Notes: generated by a model not told the origin, from the letters alone. A DNA stretch of 64,000 bases from Glaciecola sp947496235 (GCF_050306235.1 NZ_JBLWFH010000006.1:124001-188000); one strand, 5' to 3'; numbered from the stretch's first letter, positions 53,789-62,973 are shown. Numbers and translations: made by a program.

Positions 53789-54511
53789 TTAAACTGAGCG
53801 TTTAATTAATTCTTCTAACTTAGTTTCCAATTCATTGATTTGTCGAAGTAGGTTGGTATTGCGTTGTTCTAGCAAAATAAGCTTTTCATTAATATCACGG
53901 ACTTTGGAAGCGTTTGCGGTATCGTTTTCGGATAAAGATTCTCTTTCTACTGATGCGGCTAACATACTATTTGCTTGTTCATTCACGGTAGCATTTAAAG
54001 TCGATATTCTGCCAGCAAGTTGTTGCGCTTGGGTTTCCAAATTTTTAGTTTTATTGTCCAAGACAGAGACTAACTTATTAATATCTCCTTTGAAGTTACC
54101 AACAGAGTTAGATAACTCTTTAATTTCTTGCTGATTGCGGCGCCATGCGCTGGCCCAAAGCTTGTCCATCTGCTCCCAGAGTTCGTTGGCTTTTTCTGAT
54201 AATTCACCAACCTTTACCTGCAACGCAACCGTGGACTCTCCCATCTCTTCACCGGTGGCTGATAAACGGCTTTCTAACGACGATAATCGCTCTATATTGC
54301 TATTGATGGTTTGATTTGCATTTTGCAATTGAATAAACAAATAAACACATCCAGCGACCGCGACGACGCTTACGAATATTAATGATGAAACCAACCAGTT
54401 ATTACTTTTAACTATAGTCGTTTGTGTCGGCCTTCTTTGAGAACTGGTTGTTATTCTATCGTTTACATCAACATTGATAGGGGCAAAATCTTTATCTTTA
54501 TTGTCCGCCAT
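53789..54511 (-). CDS. Single-pass membrane protein with long coiled coil
   Basis: 240 residues: a cytoplasmic N-terminal tail (~1-38), one membrane helix (about 40-62, WLVSSLIFVSVVAVAGCVYLF) and a long periplasmic coiled coil (about 65-238) rich in Asn, Leu, Glu and Lys with heptads. No enzyme motif. Similar proteins are common beside rpsO or pnp in Alteromonadales, annotated only as hypothetical. Possible structural or scaffolding role. Convergent to rpsO. Confidence 0.7.
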   Translation of the reverse strand: MADNKDKDFAPINVDVNDRITTSSQRRPTQTTIVKSNNWLVSSLIFVSVVAVAGCVYLFIQLQNANQTINSNIERLSSLESRLSATGEEMGESTVALQVKVGELSEKANELWEQMDKLWASAWRRNQQEIKELSNSVGNFKGDINKLVSVLDNKTKNLETQAQQLAGRISTLNATVNEQANSMLAASVERESLSENDTANASKVRDINEKLILLEQRNTNLLRQINELETKLEELIKRSV

Positions 54512-54851
54512 TATAAAAATCCACTAAATCATTTATTTTTGTTCGAAGCTTTTTGGAATTAACCCTAAATACGCCGGATAAATCCATAATAAGCAATTAT
54601 TTATTAGTTACGATAAGGTATCAGAAAGTTGATCAATGGGAAATTATAAAACTTAATTATCAATAATACTTTTCTTTCGCCGATACAAACTTACTGAAAG
54701 AGTAAAGATTCTTCGCAATAAGCGATAAACCTTAGTGAATACTAGATTGATTGCTTAAGAAATACTCGAAACCCCTTTATCTAAGTTAAAAAATTGCAAA
54801 AGGTAATAATACACCTTATGATGATTTTACATTGTAAAACGCACGGTTTAT
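54512..54851. other. Gap between coiled-coil gene and GGDEF-EAL gene
   Basis: 340 AT-rich bases holding the divergent upstream regions. Apart from the promoter at 54794-54822 I see no gene, repeat or terminator. Confidence 0.5.
54794..54822 (+). promoter_or_regulatory. Candidate promoter of GGDEF-EAL gene
   Basis: TTGCAA (54794-54799), a 17-base spacer and TATGAT (54817-54822), 30 bases before the ATG at 54852. Confidence 0.5.
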
Positions 54852-57302
54852 ATGAAGTTAAGTCAAAAGTTATCATTTAAATTAGGGGTACGTAGCCTCG
54901 TACTTTTAATTTTTCTCGGTCTTATGATGGCTTTCGTACAAACCTTGTTTGATTTTAAGCAACGACAAGCTGAAGTCAAAAAGAGCATTGAGCATATTTT
55001 AGAATCAGCACAAAGCGGTGCTGTGAACGCCGTATGGCTGATTGACCAAGAACAAGCGCAAAACGTTGTTGACGGATTATCCTTCTTTAATTTTTTCCAT
55101 GATGTTTCTATCATTGACGATAACGGCGATTTACTGGCTGAATTCAATCGCAGTGAAGAACGTATGGTACGAGATTCCGAAAGCGTAGAATCCTCGTATA
55201 ACCCTATTTTATCTCTTGTGACAGAGGGGAAAACTCGCTCCAGCATTGTCCTTAAAAGAGATAACAGTATCCAACCTGATAACACTGTGTATGGCAACTT
55301 GGTTTATACAATTGATAACCATGTAGCCTTGTCTGGCGTTTACGACCGAGCCGTTCGTGCATTTGTAATAGCCTCTGGTGGTTATATCTTATTGACCATT
55401 GCGTTAAGTGTTGTATATCACTACATGCTGGCGGCGCCATTAATGCGTTTGGCGAGACGTTTTCAAAATGTGAATACTAAGTCTATTGCGACCCAACAAA
55501 TCAACCACATTAAAAAGCACGAAAAAGATGAGTTTAGTTTAATCGTAAATTCGGCAAATGATATGTTGTCGCGTATCTCAACCAGTCAGGTACTTTTGAC
55601 CGAACGCTCGCAACGATTTAGATTAATTCTTGATACAGCTCCTGCAATTATTTTCTCTTTGGACAAAAATTTAGAATTCGTATTTGCCAACAAAGCCACA
55701 GCTGCATTTTATGGCTTCTCTATTTACGAACTAAAAGGTCGCTCCGCTAACGACGTTATTAAGACCATAGATCCAAACTTTATGGCACTTATCGAAGAGT
55801 TTTTCAGTTGCAAACAAAATCAACAAAGCAGCACCATGCAGATAAAAAATGCAAATAATGTAGACTGTTATGTTGAAATGACACTGGTTAAATTTAAAAC
55901 CCCTGAAAAGCACAGCATATTAGTGACTGCCACTGACGTTACCAAACGTGTGAAGGCGGAAGAAAAAATAGAGTCTTTGGCCTATTATGATCCGCTGACT
56001 TCATTGCCAAATCGAAACAAAGTATATGAAGTGTTAAGCCGCCCCACTGATGTTGTCACATCAAATGGCATGTACGGTATAGCTGCCATTGCTGATTTAG
56101 ACCAATTTAAGCGTATCAATGATACGTTGAGCCACAGCGTTGGCGACCAGTTAATAGTTAAATTGGCAAGAAGGCTACAAAAAGAATTTTCCTTTTCTGA
56201 TCTTATGGCACGCCTTGGTGCAGACGAGTTCTTATGTATTGAAGATAATGTATCAGACAATCTCCATACCGCTACCAACGGTGCAGAAGTGCTCGGAGAG
56301 CGATTAAGAGCCTGTATAAATAAAGAAATCGATATAGGCTTGCACAGCTATGCATTGACCGCCTCAATCGGTGTCATCGTATTTAGAAAAGGGCATTCTA
56401 CAGCAGACGAGATTTTGCAATATGCAGATACTGCGATGTATGAGTCGAAAAAGGCGGGGCGTAACCGTGTAACACTGTTTAAAAATGAAATGGCGACACA
56501 AGCAGCTGAGTTGTTAAAGCTTGAACGCGATATCATGAAAGCCATGTTCCGAGATGAGTTTTACTTTGTATTGCAGCCTTTAGTCGACTCAGAAACCCAC
56601 CAATTAGTTAGTGCAGAAGCCTTAATGCGCTGGCGAAAAGAAGGCAAAACTATTAGTCCTGCAGAGTTTATTCCATTCTTAGAAGAAAGCGCACTGATAG
56701 TAGAAGTAGGCGAACGTATATTAGACAGTGTTTGTAAGTATTTAGCCGATTTGAAAAAGCGCAAATTACTGCCTTCCAAATTTAAAATTGCGGTAAATAT
56801 CAGTAATAAGCAATTAGCAAGATTAGATTTTATTGAAACCGTATCTCGTATTATGAATAAACACAGTGTTAAAGGTGAAAATTTAGAATTTGAGATAACA
56901 GAAAGCGTTGCTTTGGATAATAAAGAAGATACGATTCGTAAGATTGAACGCTTGAAGAAAATGGGAATCAGTTTTTCTCTCGATGATTTTGGTACAGGTT
57001 TCAGTTCATTAAGTCATTTAAAAGATTTGGATGTTGATAAGCTCAAAATCGATCGTTCTTTTATTAATGATATTAATCATGACCCTCAAGATGAGAAGCT
57101 GGTAAGATCCATTATACAACTGGCAAAAAATCTTGATCTAGTTACCGTGGCCGAAGGGGTGGAGACCCAAGCTCAAGTCGAATGGCTTATGTTACAGGGT
57201 AACCTGTTACTACAAGGGTATTATTTTAGTCGTCCTCTTGAGCAAGCTGAATTTGAAGCTCAATATTTTAACTTGGACCAGGCCGAAAAGTCAGTAAACT
57301 AA
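54852..57302 (+). CDS. Membrane GGDEF-EAL protein, probable c-di-GMP phosphodiesterase
   Basis: 816 residues: membrane helix ~12-33, periplasmic sensor ~34-165, second helix ~168-195, HAMP-like region, PAS (~250-365), degenerate GGDEF (~370-540) and EAL (~555-800). The GGDEF motif reads GADEF at 456-460 and no RxxD I-site precedes it, so cyclase activity is doubtful. The EAL half has EALMRW, NISNKQLA, EITES and DDFGTGFSS, all intact. The likely net activity is c-di-GMP hydrolysis, tuned by the sensor. Has its own promoter and a bidirectional terminator (57315-57344). Confidence 0.88.
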   Translation: MKLSQKLSFKLGVRSLVLLIFLGLMMAFVQTLFDFKQRQAEVKKSIEHILESAQSGAVNAVWLIDQEQAQNVVDGLSFFNFFHDVSIIDDNGDLLAEFNRSEERMVRDSESVESSYNPILSLVTEGKTRSSIVLKRDNSIQPDNTVYGNLVYTIDNHVALSGVYDRAVRAFVIASGGYILLTIALSVVYHYMLAAPLMRLARRFQNVNTKSIATQQINHIKKHEKDEFSLIVNSANDMLSRISTSQVLLTERSQRFRLILDTAPAIIFSLDKNLEFVFANKATAAFYGFSIYELKGRSANDVIKTIDPNFMALIEEFFSCKQNQQSSTMQIKNANNVDCYVEMTLVKFKTPEKHSILVTATDVTKRVKAEEKIESLAYYDPLTSLPNRNKVYEVLSRPTDVVTSNGMYGIAAIADLDQFKRINDTLSHSVGDQLIVKLARRLQKEFSFSDLMARLGADEFLCIEDNVSDNLHTATNGAEVLGERLRACINKEIDIGLHSYALTASIGVIVFRKGHSTADEILQYADTAMYESKKAGRNRVTLFKNEMATQAAELLKLERDIMKAMFRDEFYFVLQPLVDSETHQLVSAEALMRWRKEGKTISPAEFIPFLEESALIVEVGERILDSVCKYLADLKKRKLLPSKFKIAVNISNKQLARLDFIETVSRIMNKHSVKGENLEFEITESVALDNKEDTIRKIERLKKMGISFSLDDFGTGFSSLSHLKDLDVDKLKIDRSFINDINHDPQDEKLVRSIIQLAKNLDLVTVAEGVETQAQVEWLMLQGNLLLQGYYFSRPLEQAEFEAQYFNLDQAEKSVN

Positions 57303-57314
57303 AATTATAAGCAT

Positions 57315-57344
57315 AAAAAAACCGTTCAATTGAACGGTTTTTTT
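57315..57344. terminator. Bidirectional terminator after GGDEF-EAL gene
   Basis: CCGTTC (57322-57327) and GAACGG (57332-57337) around AATT, flanked by an A-run and a T-run of seven. Serves the convergent PEP-CTERM gene as well. Confidence 0.85.
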
Positions 57345-57358
57345 ATTTAAATTAGCGC

Positions 57359-58180
57359 TTATTTGCAACGCTGACGCATTAAGGCTAAACCACCTAAAAG
57401 CAACATACCTAGGGTAGCTGGAGCACTCGCTTCTTGAACTACCGGTGAAAAGTCATCGCGGAATTCGTAAGCTAAAATTTCGTGTAAGCCGCCAGCAGTT
57501 CCTGTTCCTGAAGTGAAACCGAAAAATGCATTAGTGTTGTTCAAAACACCTGTTAAATCTACATTATAAGATAAGCCTGCCAATGCGCTACGGGTACCTG
57601 TGTCAGACCAACGAACTTCAAGTAAATCATTAACGCCATCGTAGTCAATCCAAGCAGACCAAATACCACCAACGTTAAAAGGGTCAGCCTCTGGCGCCAA
57701 GGCTACAGAAGAAGTACTTCCATTTAAGTTGATACCAACGTGATTACCGCTGTTATTGTCTGAAGCTCCATTGTTCCAAGTATCAAATTCGACGATAACG
57801 CTGTTTTGAACACCTGCATAGCCAATTCCACCACCTGAACTACCAACATCGTTACTATTTGTTTGAACAACGAAAGCTATGCCGTCAGCGCCTTGTAGAG
57901 TGTCCGTGCCTCTGTCAAATGTACCAGTTGGATTAGTGATTTCGAATTGAAAAAATGCACTAAAAGACACGTCATTACTTAGATTTACCGCGTCTGTTAA
58001 AAATGCGGTGCCACTTTGCCACGTGGTTGAGGTAAGAGCTAAGCGATTTCCATTTTGTGCCGCAGTGCCATTCAACTGCCAATCACTAACGTCTGAAAAA
58101 CTAGATTGTACAGAGATTACACCTGCATTTGCGCTCGCTGTAGCAAGTACAAGTAAAGAAGATAAAAACAGCTTTTTCAT
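57359..58180 (-). CDS. PEP-CTERM sorting-domain protein with L-type lectin-like domain
   Basis: 273 residues with signal peptide (1-19), a beta-sandwich region ~20-245 (LQGADGIAFVVQTNSNDVG, VIVEFDTWNNGASDNNSG, GNHVGINLNGS) resembling legume-type lectins with the Asp/Asn Ca-binding region, and a C-terminal tail SAPATLGMLLLGGLALMRQR. That tail (small-residue triplet, hydrophobic helix, basic end) is the PEP-CTERM sorting signal variant of Alteromonadales, processed by exosortase. No exosortase gene is in the window. Probably an extracellular carbohydrate-binding or biofilm-matrix protein; the sugar is unknown. Confidence 0.75.
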   Translation of the reverse strand: MKKLFLSSLLVLATASANAGVISVQSSFSDVSDWQLNGTAAQNGNRLALTSTTWQSGTAFLTDAVNLSNDVSFSAFFQFEITNPTGTFDRGTDTLQGADGIAFVVQTNSNDVGSSGGGIGYAGVQNSVIVEFDTWNNGASDNNSGNHVGINLNGSTSSVALAPEADPFNVGGIWSAWIDYDGVNDLLEVRWSDTGTRSALAGLSYNVDLTGVLNNTNAFFGFTSGTGTAGGLHEILAYEFRDDFSPVVQEASAPATLGMLLLGGLALMRQRCK

Positions 58181-58419
58181 TTGTAGTCCTTTAAGTATTT
58201 AAAAATAAAACTAGGCATCTATGTATGTTGTTTTTATATAGATACAACTGCCTGCTTGGCCCTAAGCAAATATTGAACCAAAATTTAATTGCAGTAAAAA
58301 CAATTGGTTAGAAGGGGCGTGACGCGGAGTAGGAAGCAATTGTAAAGAAATCAGACGATGATTAATTAACCAATTAAGTAAAAGTAGCATTAAAAAGCAC
58401 ATAACAATTTCCCACAAAA

Positions 58420-58441
58420 AAAGACGCCCTTGAGCGTCTTT
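58420..58441 (-). terminator. Terminator of ssrA
   Basis: AAGACGC (58421-58427) and GCGTCTT (58434-58440) form a seven-base stem; on the minus strand it is followed by a T-run. It lies just beyond the CCA end of tmRNA. Confidence 0.8.
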
Positions 58442-58452
58442 ATTCGTTTAAT

Positions 58453-58819
58453 TGGTGGAGCTGGCGGGAGTTGAACCCGCGTCCAGAAAGCGTCAACTTT
58501 TGGTACTACATGCTTAGTCAGTCTTTAGATTCACCTTACCACTGCGGACAGACACGCGATAATAAGACTATCCTGAATTAAGTTTAGTGTTTCAACTCTC
58601 AGGCGGGAGCATCCACACGATCCTGTTTGGGTTTGACTCCTCGTGATCCCCGTCTTACAGGCGGAAGCTAGGGCGAGAAGGCTTCTAGCAGGTTATTAAG
58701 CTGCTAAAGCGTAGTTTTCGTCGTTTGCGACTATTTTTTTGCGGCTTTTTAAAGAGGCAAACCGCACCTCTGCATGCACCTCCAGCATCAATGAATCCTG
58801 TCGAATCCAGAGCAGCCCC
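58453..58819 (-). ncRNA. ssrA: Transfer-messenger RNA (tmRNA)
   Basis: 367 bases on the minus strand. The 5' end GGGGCTG (58813-58819) pairs with CAGCTCC before the encoded CCA at 58453-58455; the T-loop is GGTTCAACTCC. The tag reading frame gives ANDENYALAA followed by TAA (codons GCA AAC GAC GAA AAC TAC GCT TTA GCA GCT). It rescues stalled ribosomes together with SmpB, encoded ~2.7 kb to the right. A minus-strand -10 box TATACT lies at 58833-58838. Confidence 0.97.
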
Positions 58820-58832
58820 GAGATATCGGCGT

Positions 58833-58838
58833 AGTATA
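58833..58838 (-). promoter_or_regulatory. -10 element of ssrA promoter
   Basis: AGTATA on the plus strand reads TATACT on the minus strand, 13 bases before the tmRNA 5' end. No good -35 box is seen. Confidence 0.45.
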
Positions 58839-58971
58839 TCATAAGCAATTATGAAGTACAGATTAGCCTTAGTTGATTAATATCAAAAGTGGGTATTTTA
58901 TTTGAGAAATCAATAGGCAACGCAAAGAAATTTGAGTAGGCTATGCCCGGTTGATAATTATTTGGTTAGGC

Positions 58972-59394
58972 ATGAGAGTTTTTCATTATCTGTTACTTTG
59001 TTGTTTAGCATTGCAGGGCACATTAAATGGTGTTTCTGCTTTTATGCATTTTCAACAGCAAAGCCTTCAGGTTGAAAACGCCTTACTCATTTGTACAGGA
59101 ACCAGTGTTAAATGGATAGACAGTGATGTCTATTTTAATACCGGCCAAATAGTCGAAATTACCTCATCTGATCTCTTGGATACTGATGAATCAGGAAATC
59201 CACTAAAAGCCGATCAGCGCGCTTGTGCCAATGCAACCGTTTATGATCATTGCTTTTCCATTACACCTAATGGTATTAATCTAGCCTCCATTTTTGCTGT
59301 ATATGTTGCCAAGCGGTTTGTATTACCTTGGTTTAGTCCAACTTCACATTACTTCACAACACCAGCAACCCGAGCTCCTCCTATATTTCTCTAG
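58972..59394 (+). CDS. Small exported protein upstream of OprC-like receptor (DUF2946-like?)
   Basis: 140 residues from ATG 58972; a TTG at 58951 is possible. A signal peptide or anchor at 1-24 (FHYLLLCCLALQGTLNGVSA) is followed by a small domain with several Cys: LLICTGTSVKWIDSDVYFN, ADQRACANATVYDHCFSI. The layout is reminiscent of the DUF2946 proteins often found next to OprC/NosA copper receptors, but identity is not certain. It ends 38 bases before the receptor gene and is probably co-transcribed. A metal-related role is inference. Confidence 0.6.
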   Translation: MRVFHYLLLCCLALQGTLNGVSAFMHFQQQSLQVENALLICTGTSVKWIDSDVYFNTGQIVEITSSDLLDTDESGNPLKADQRACANATVYDHCFSITPNGINLASIFAVYVAKRFVLPWFSPTSHYFTTPATRAPPIFL

Positions 59395-59432
59395 CAAATA
59401 CATACACATATTTTTAACTAGAGGACATATTA

Positions 59433-61517
59433 ATGAAAACAAGAATGCAAATGGCATGGGTTGCATGCTGCGTGAGTGTTGCGCTAAACACGGCTAATGC
59501 ACAACAAACAAATGAACAACTTGTCGAAAGAATCACTGTAAAAGGACAAATATCATCCCTTGCGGTGGATAAACAACTTGATCTTAGTGAACAAGTTTCA
59601 GCAGATTTTCGCGAACAATTATCTAAATTACCTGGTGTTTCTATTAACGGAAATGGCGGTGTAACAGGCATAGTACAGTACCGAGGGTTATTCGGTGACA
59701 GGGTTTTGATGAATATCGATGGTGCCGAAATCATTGGCGCTGGTCCCAATGCAATGGATAGCCCTATGTCGCACATCATCAGTGATGCAAATTTACAGGT
59801 GACCTTATATCAAGGGATTGCACCAGTAAGTGCTGGGGCAGAAGCTTTAGGCGGCGCATTAGAAATTAACGATTTTAATGTAGGATTTTCTTCTGGTAAA
59901 TGGGTCAGTAATGGCAATTTACATCTATCTGCTTATAGCAATCAGGGGAGTTTAGTGTCATTTAATGCAGATATTAAAAATAACGATACTTATCTAGCTG
60001 TATCCGCTGATAGTCAACAAAGTAATAATCTAAAAGCGTCTGATGATAGGATTATTCCCAACACTTTTTATGAGAGAACTGGAGTTAAACTAAAAGCAGG
60101 ATATAAACAACAAAATCATCAGCTAGATCTTTTAATCGGCCAACGCAACACTAATGAGTCTGGTACACCTGCATTAGCGATGGATATTATCTTTATTGAT
60201 TCACTTTGGTATAGATTGCAACATAGCTACCAGCATAGCGATCAGCTTGTATTTAGCACTAAACTTTTTGGTAATCAAAATGCTCATGTGATGGATAATT
60301 ATCAGTTGAGAAATCCCCCAATGCCTGCCATGTCTAGGCTTAATACTGTTGATAGCAGTGCAAATGGCCTGACTTTTGATACTGAATATAATAACGCTGG
60401 TCACGTCTTTAAAGCTGGTTTATCTGTCCAGCATCAAACTCACGATTCTTTAATTGAAAATCCAATAAATGATGCTTTCTTTCTGCTCAATTTCAACAAT
60501 GTCAAAAGAGATAGACAGAGTGTATTTTTGGAAGTCGCAAATGAGAATAAAGTAAAACAGATAAATTACAGTGCAGGAGTGAGAATTTCGAAAGTGAATA
60601 TGCATGCTGATGCTATCAACTCCAATATGGTAATGATGAATCCGAATGTGGCGTCTCTGGCCAGTGAATTCAATTTAGCAGACAAAAACATTACTCACAG
60701 TCTATACGATGTTGTGGCAAAAGCTTCGATACCAATCTTTGCGCATCTAGATGTTGTAATTAGTGCCGGTTTTAAACAACGAGCTCCTAGCTATCAGCAA
60801 CACTTTACTTGGTTCCCATTGGGTATTTCCGCCGGTTTAGCAGATGGGCGAAACTATCTTGGTAATCTGGACTTACAAAAAGAGAGCCTAAAAGGAATGG
60901 ACCTAGGGTTTGTGTATCAACAAAAAAATACAAACCTGTTGCTAAACTTATTCTATAACCGCATTCAAGATTACATAATAGGCTTACCAACTACCAATAA
61001 TGCAGCAATAAATATTGCTACGATGAACAATCAGGCAATTCCTTTACAGTGGCAAAATATAGACGCGACTATCAAAGGCGTTGATGCAAGTGTGTCATAT
61101 CAAGTCAATAGAGCTCTGAGTTTGCATGCTGGTTTACAATATGCGCGAGGTAAGCAAACCACGCCGGTGGAAGATGATCTTTATCGTTTAGCCCCCCTAA
61201 GTGGGCAGGTTCAAGTACAATGGCAGCAAGGTGAATTTGCGGCCAACCTAAGTGCAAAATTGGTTTCAGAACAAAAATATGTCGCAGAACTGCAAAACGA
61301 AAGCATCACCCCAGGCTATTCGGTTATAGATACCAGCGCCCAGTGGTTCATTAATTCTCAGTGGCAATTAACTCTGTCGATTCATAATTTATTGGATAAA
61401 GCCTATATTGATCATTTAGGGGGAGTGAATAGGGTATCAGGACAAAGCGTAGCGGTGGGTGAAAAGTTACCTGCAACCGGACGAAACTTTGGAGTGAATG
61501 TTTCTTATCAGTTTTAA
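59433..61517 (+). CDS. TonB-dependent receptor of the OprC/NosA copper type
   Basis: 694 residues with a signal peptide (about 1-23) and a terminal VSYQF. The plug has VQYRGLFGDRVLMNIDGAEI and GAGPNAMDSPMS; the barrel has RAPSYQQHFTWFPLGISAGL and ADGRNYLGNLDLQKE, close to what I recall for OprC and NosA. OprC binds copper through CxxxM and HxM; here the plug site reads G104-P-N-A-M108 (Cys replaced by Gly, Met kept) and the barrel has H285-V-M287. Met-rich segments (PPMPAMSRL, NSNMVMMNPN) are also present. Copper uptake is likely but the changed ligand may alter affinity or oxidation state. Confidence 0.78.
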   Translation: MKTRMQMAWVACCVSVALNTANAQQTNEQLVERITVKGQISSLAVDKQLDLSEQVSADFREQLSKLPGVSINGNGGVTGIVQYRGLFGDRVLMNIDGAEIIGAGPNAMDSPMSHIISDANLQVTLYQGIAPVSAGAEALGGALEINDFNVGFSSGKWVSNGNLHLSAYSNQGSLVSFNADIKNNDTYLAVSADSQQSNNLKASDDRIIPNTFYERTGVKLKAGYKQQNHQLDLLIGQRNTNESGTPALAMDIIFIDSLWYRLQHSYQHSDQLVFSTKLFGNQNAHVMDNYQLRNPPMPAMSRLNTVDSSANGLTFDTEYNNAGHVFKAGLSVQHQTHDSLIENPINDAFFLLNFNNVKRDRQSVFLEVANENKVKQINYSAGVRISKVNMHADAINSNMVMMNPNVASLASEFNLADKNITHSLYDVVAKASIPIFAHLDVVISAGFKQRAPSYQQHFTWFPLGISAGLADGRNYLGNLDLQKESLKGMDLGFVYQQKNTNLLLNLFYNRIQDYIIGLPTTNNAAINIATMNNQAIPLQWQNIDATIKGVDASVSYQVNRALSLHAGLQYARGKQTTPVEDDLYRLAPLSGQVQVQWQQGEFAANLSAKLVSEQKYVAELQNESITPGYSVIDTSAQWFINSQWQLTLSIHNLLDKAYIDHLGGVNRVSGQSVAVGEKLPATGRNFGVNVSYQF

Positions 61518-61528
61518 CGTGCAGACTC

Positions 61529-61563
61529 AGCAGAATCTGATGGGGAATCAGGTTCTGCTTTAT
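61529..61563 (+). terminator. Hairpin after OprC-like receptor
   Basis: AGCAGAATCTGAT (61529-61541) pairs fully with ATCAGGTTCTGCT (61547-61559), including one G-U. The T-run is short (TTAT), so termination may be partial; the convergent smpB gene lies right behind. Confidence 0.6.
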
Positions 61564-61566
61564 CAT

Positions 61567-62037
61567 CTAGCCATGTTTCATAATACGTTCTTTTTGGCGT
61601 GCCCAGTCTCTATCTTTGATAGTGTCACGTTTATCATGGGCTTGCTTACCTTTGGCTAAACAGATTTCTAGTTTAACCCAGCTCTTTTTCCAATACATGG
61701 CGGTGGCGACTATGGTCAAACCTTGTCTATCCAAGCCTCCGACCAATTGATCAAGTTCACGTCGGTTTAATAATAGCTTTCGTTGCCGCGTTGGCGTACA
61801 AATAACATGAGTAGAGGCTTGATTAAGCGGGGTAATATTTATGTTAGTGACAAAGGCTTCACCATCTTTTAGGAACACGTAAGCGTCAGTAATATTCGCT
61901 TTTCCCGCACGAATACTTTTTACTTCCCAGCCATCGAGTTGAATACCTGCTTCGAACTTATCTATAAGTTCATATTCATGGCGCGCTTTCTTGTTGAGCG
62001 CAATAGTATTTGAGTTTGATTGTTTATTCTTTTTCAT
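61567..62037 (-). CDS. smpB: SsrA-binding protein SmpB
   Basis: 156 residues. KARHEYELIDKFEAGIQLDG, WEVKSIRAGKANITDAYVFL and a basic C-terminal tail (DKRDTIKDRDWARQKERIMK) are diagnostic; the tail enters the mRNA channel on stalled ribosomes. It brings tmRNA to the A site. The divergent neighbours are ratA and rnfH, the conserved arrangement of gammaproteobacteria. Start ATG 62037. Confidence 0.97.
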   Translation of the reverse strand: MKKNKQSNSNTIALNKKARHEYELIDKFEAGIQLDGWEVKSIRAGKANITDAYVFLKDGEAFVTNINITPLNQASTHVICTPTRQRKLLLNRRELDQLVGGLDRQGLTIVATAMYWKKSWVKLEICLAKGKQAHDKRDTIKDRDWARQKERIMKHG

Positions 62038-62202
62038 GCGCGTAAGTATACCTGCGAATATTGCTGATAAAAAGTTGTTTGTTTTATTCTAGTTAGCAAC
62101 AAACAACGTTAATAAATCCGCATTCTTGAGTTGTGGTAAATCGATCGAATGATTAGAATGCTGCGTACTATATGATGATGTTTATAATAAATTAAAGAGA
62201 TA

Positions 62203-62634
62203 ATGCCAAAAATAAATAAAAGTGCGCTTGTGGGGTACAGTGCGCAGCAGATGTTCGACTTGGTTAATGACGTAGCCGCTTATCAAGAATTTTTACCAGG
62301 CTGTAAAAGAAGTACAGTGCTGGAACAGACGCAATCTCATATGAAAGCACGAATGTTATTAAGTAAAGCTGGAATAGAAAAAGAGCTCACTACTCATAAC
62401 CAATTAGAACCGAATAAAGCAATTCATATGTCGTTGGCTGATGGTCCCTTTAAATCATTAAGTGGCGGCTGGACATTTACTTCGCTGGCTGATGATGCTT
62501 GTAAAGTGGCACTTCATTTAGATTTTACTTTCAAAAATAAACTGGCAGAGATGGCCTTTGGTAAAATATTTACGTCTTTGGCCAATAATATGGTTCAGGC
62601 TTTTACTGAACGCGCTAAACAGGTGTACAAATAG
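62203..62634 (+). CDS. ratA: Ribosome association toxin RatA / coenzyme Q-binding START protein
   Basis: 143 residues of the polyketide cyclase/START family (LVGYSAQQMFDLVNDVAAYQEF, then GGWTFTSLADDACKVALHLDFT). In E. coli the protein is called RatA, reported to block 70S formation; homologues (Coq10-like) bind ubiquinone. Its stop overlaps the next gene's GTG, so the two are coupled. Conserved order smpB-ratA-rnfH. Confidence 0.92.
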   Translation: MPKINKSALVGYSAQQMFDLVNDVAAYQEFLPGCKRSTVLEQTQSHMKARMLLSKAGIEKELTTHNQLEPNKAIHMSLADGPFKSLSGGWTFTSLADDACKVALHLDFTFKNKLAEMAFGKIFTSLANNMVQAFTERAKQVYK

Positions 62635-62966
62635 TGTCTGATTATATTTCCATTGAAGTCGCGTATGGCTTGCCTGAAAAACAGTCTTTGATAGCTTTGA
62701 CTGTACCAGAGGATGCGCAAGTTGAGTCTGCTATTAAACAATCTGGCATTTTAAATTTATATCCAGACATTGATTTAAACGAATACAAAGTCGGTATTTG
62801 GTCAAAAGCTTGCAAACTTGACAGTGAGCTTTCTGATGGTGATCGAATAGAAATTTATCGCCCGTTAATTGCAGACCCCAAAGAGGTCCGCAAACTTCGT
62901 GCGCAAAAAGCGAAAGATGAAGGTCGAGCCGATAAAGTCACAGGCGGCAAACCTAAAACGAAATAA
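62634..62966 (+). CDS. rnfH: RnfH family ubiquitin-like protein
   Basis: 110 residues from a GTG overlapping the ratA stop. ISIEVAYGLPEKQSLIALTV and VGIWSKACKLDSELSDGDRI plus EIYRPLIADPKEVRKLRAQK match RnfH/RatB, a small beta-grasp protein of unknown biochemistry. The C-terminal tail is Lys-rich. Confidence 0.92.
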   Translation: MSDYISIEVAYGLPEKQSLIALTVPEDAQVESAIKQSGILNLYPDIDLNEYKVGIWSKACKLDSELSDGDRIEIYRPLIADPKEVRKLRAQKAKDEGRADKVTGGKPKTK

Positions 62967-62973
62967 GCAGCTT

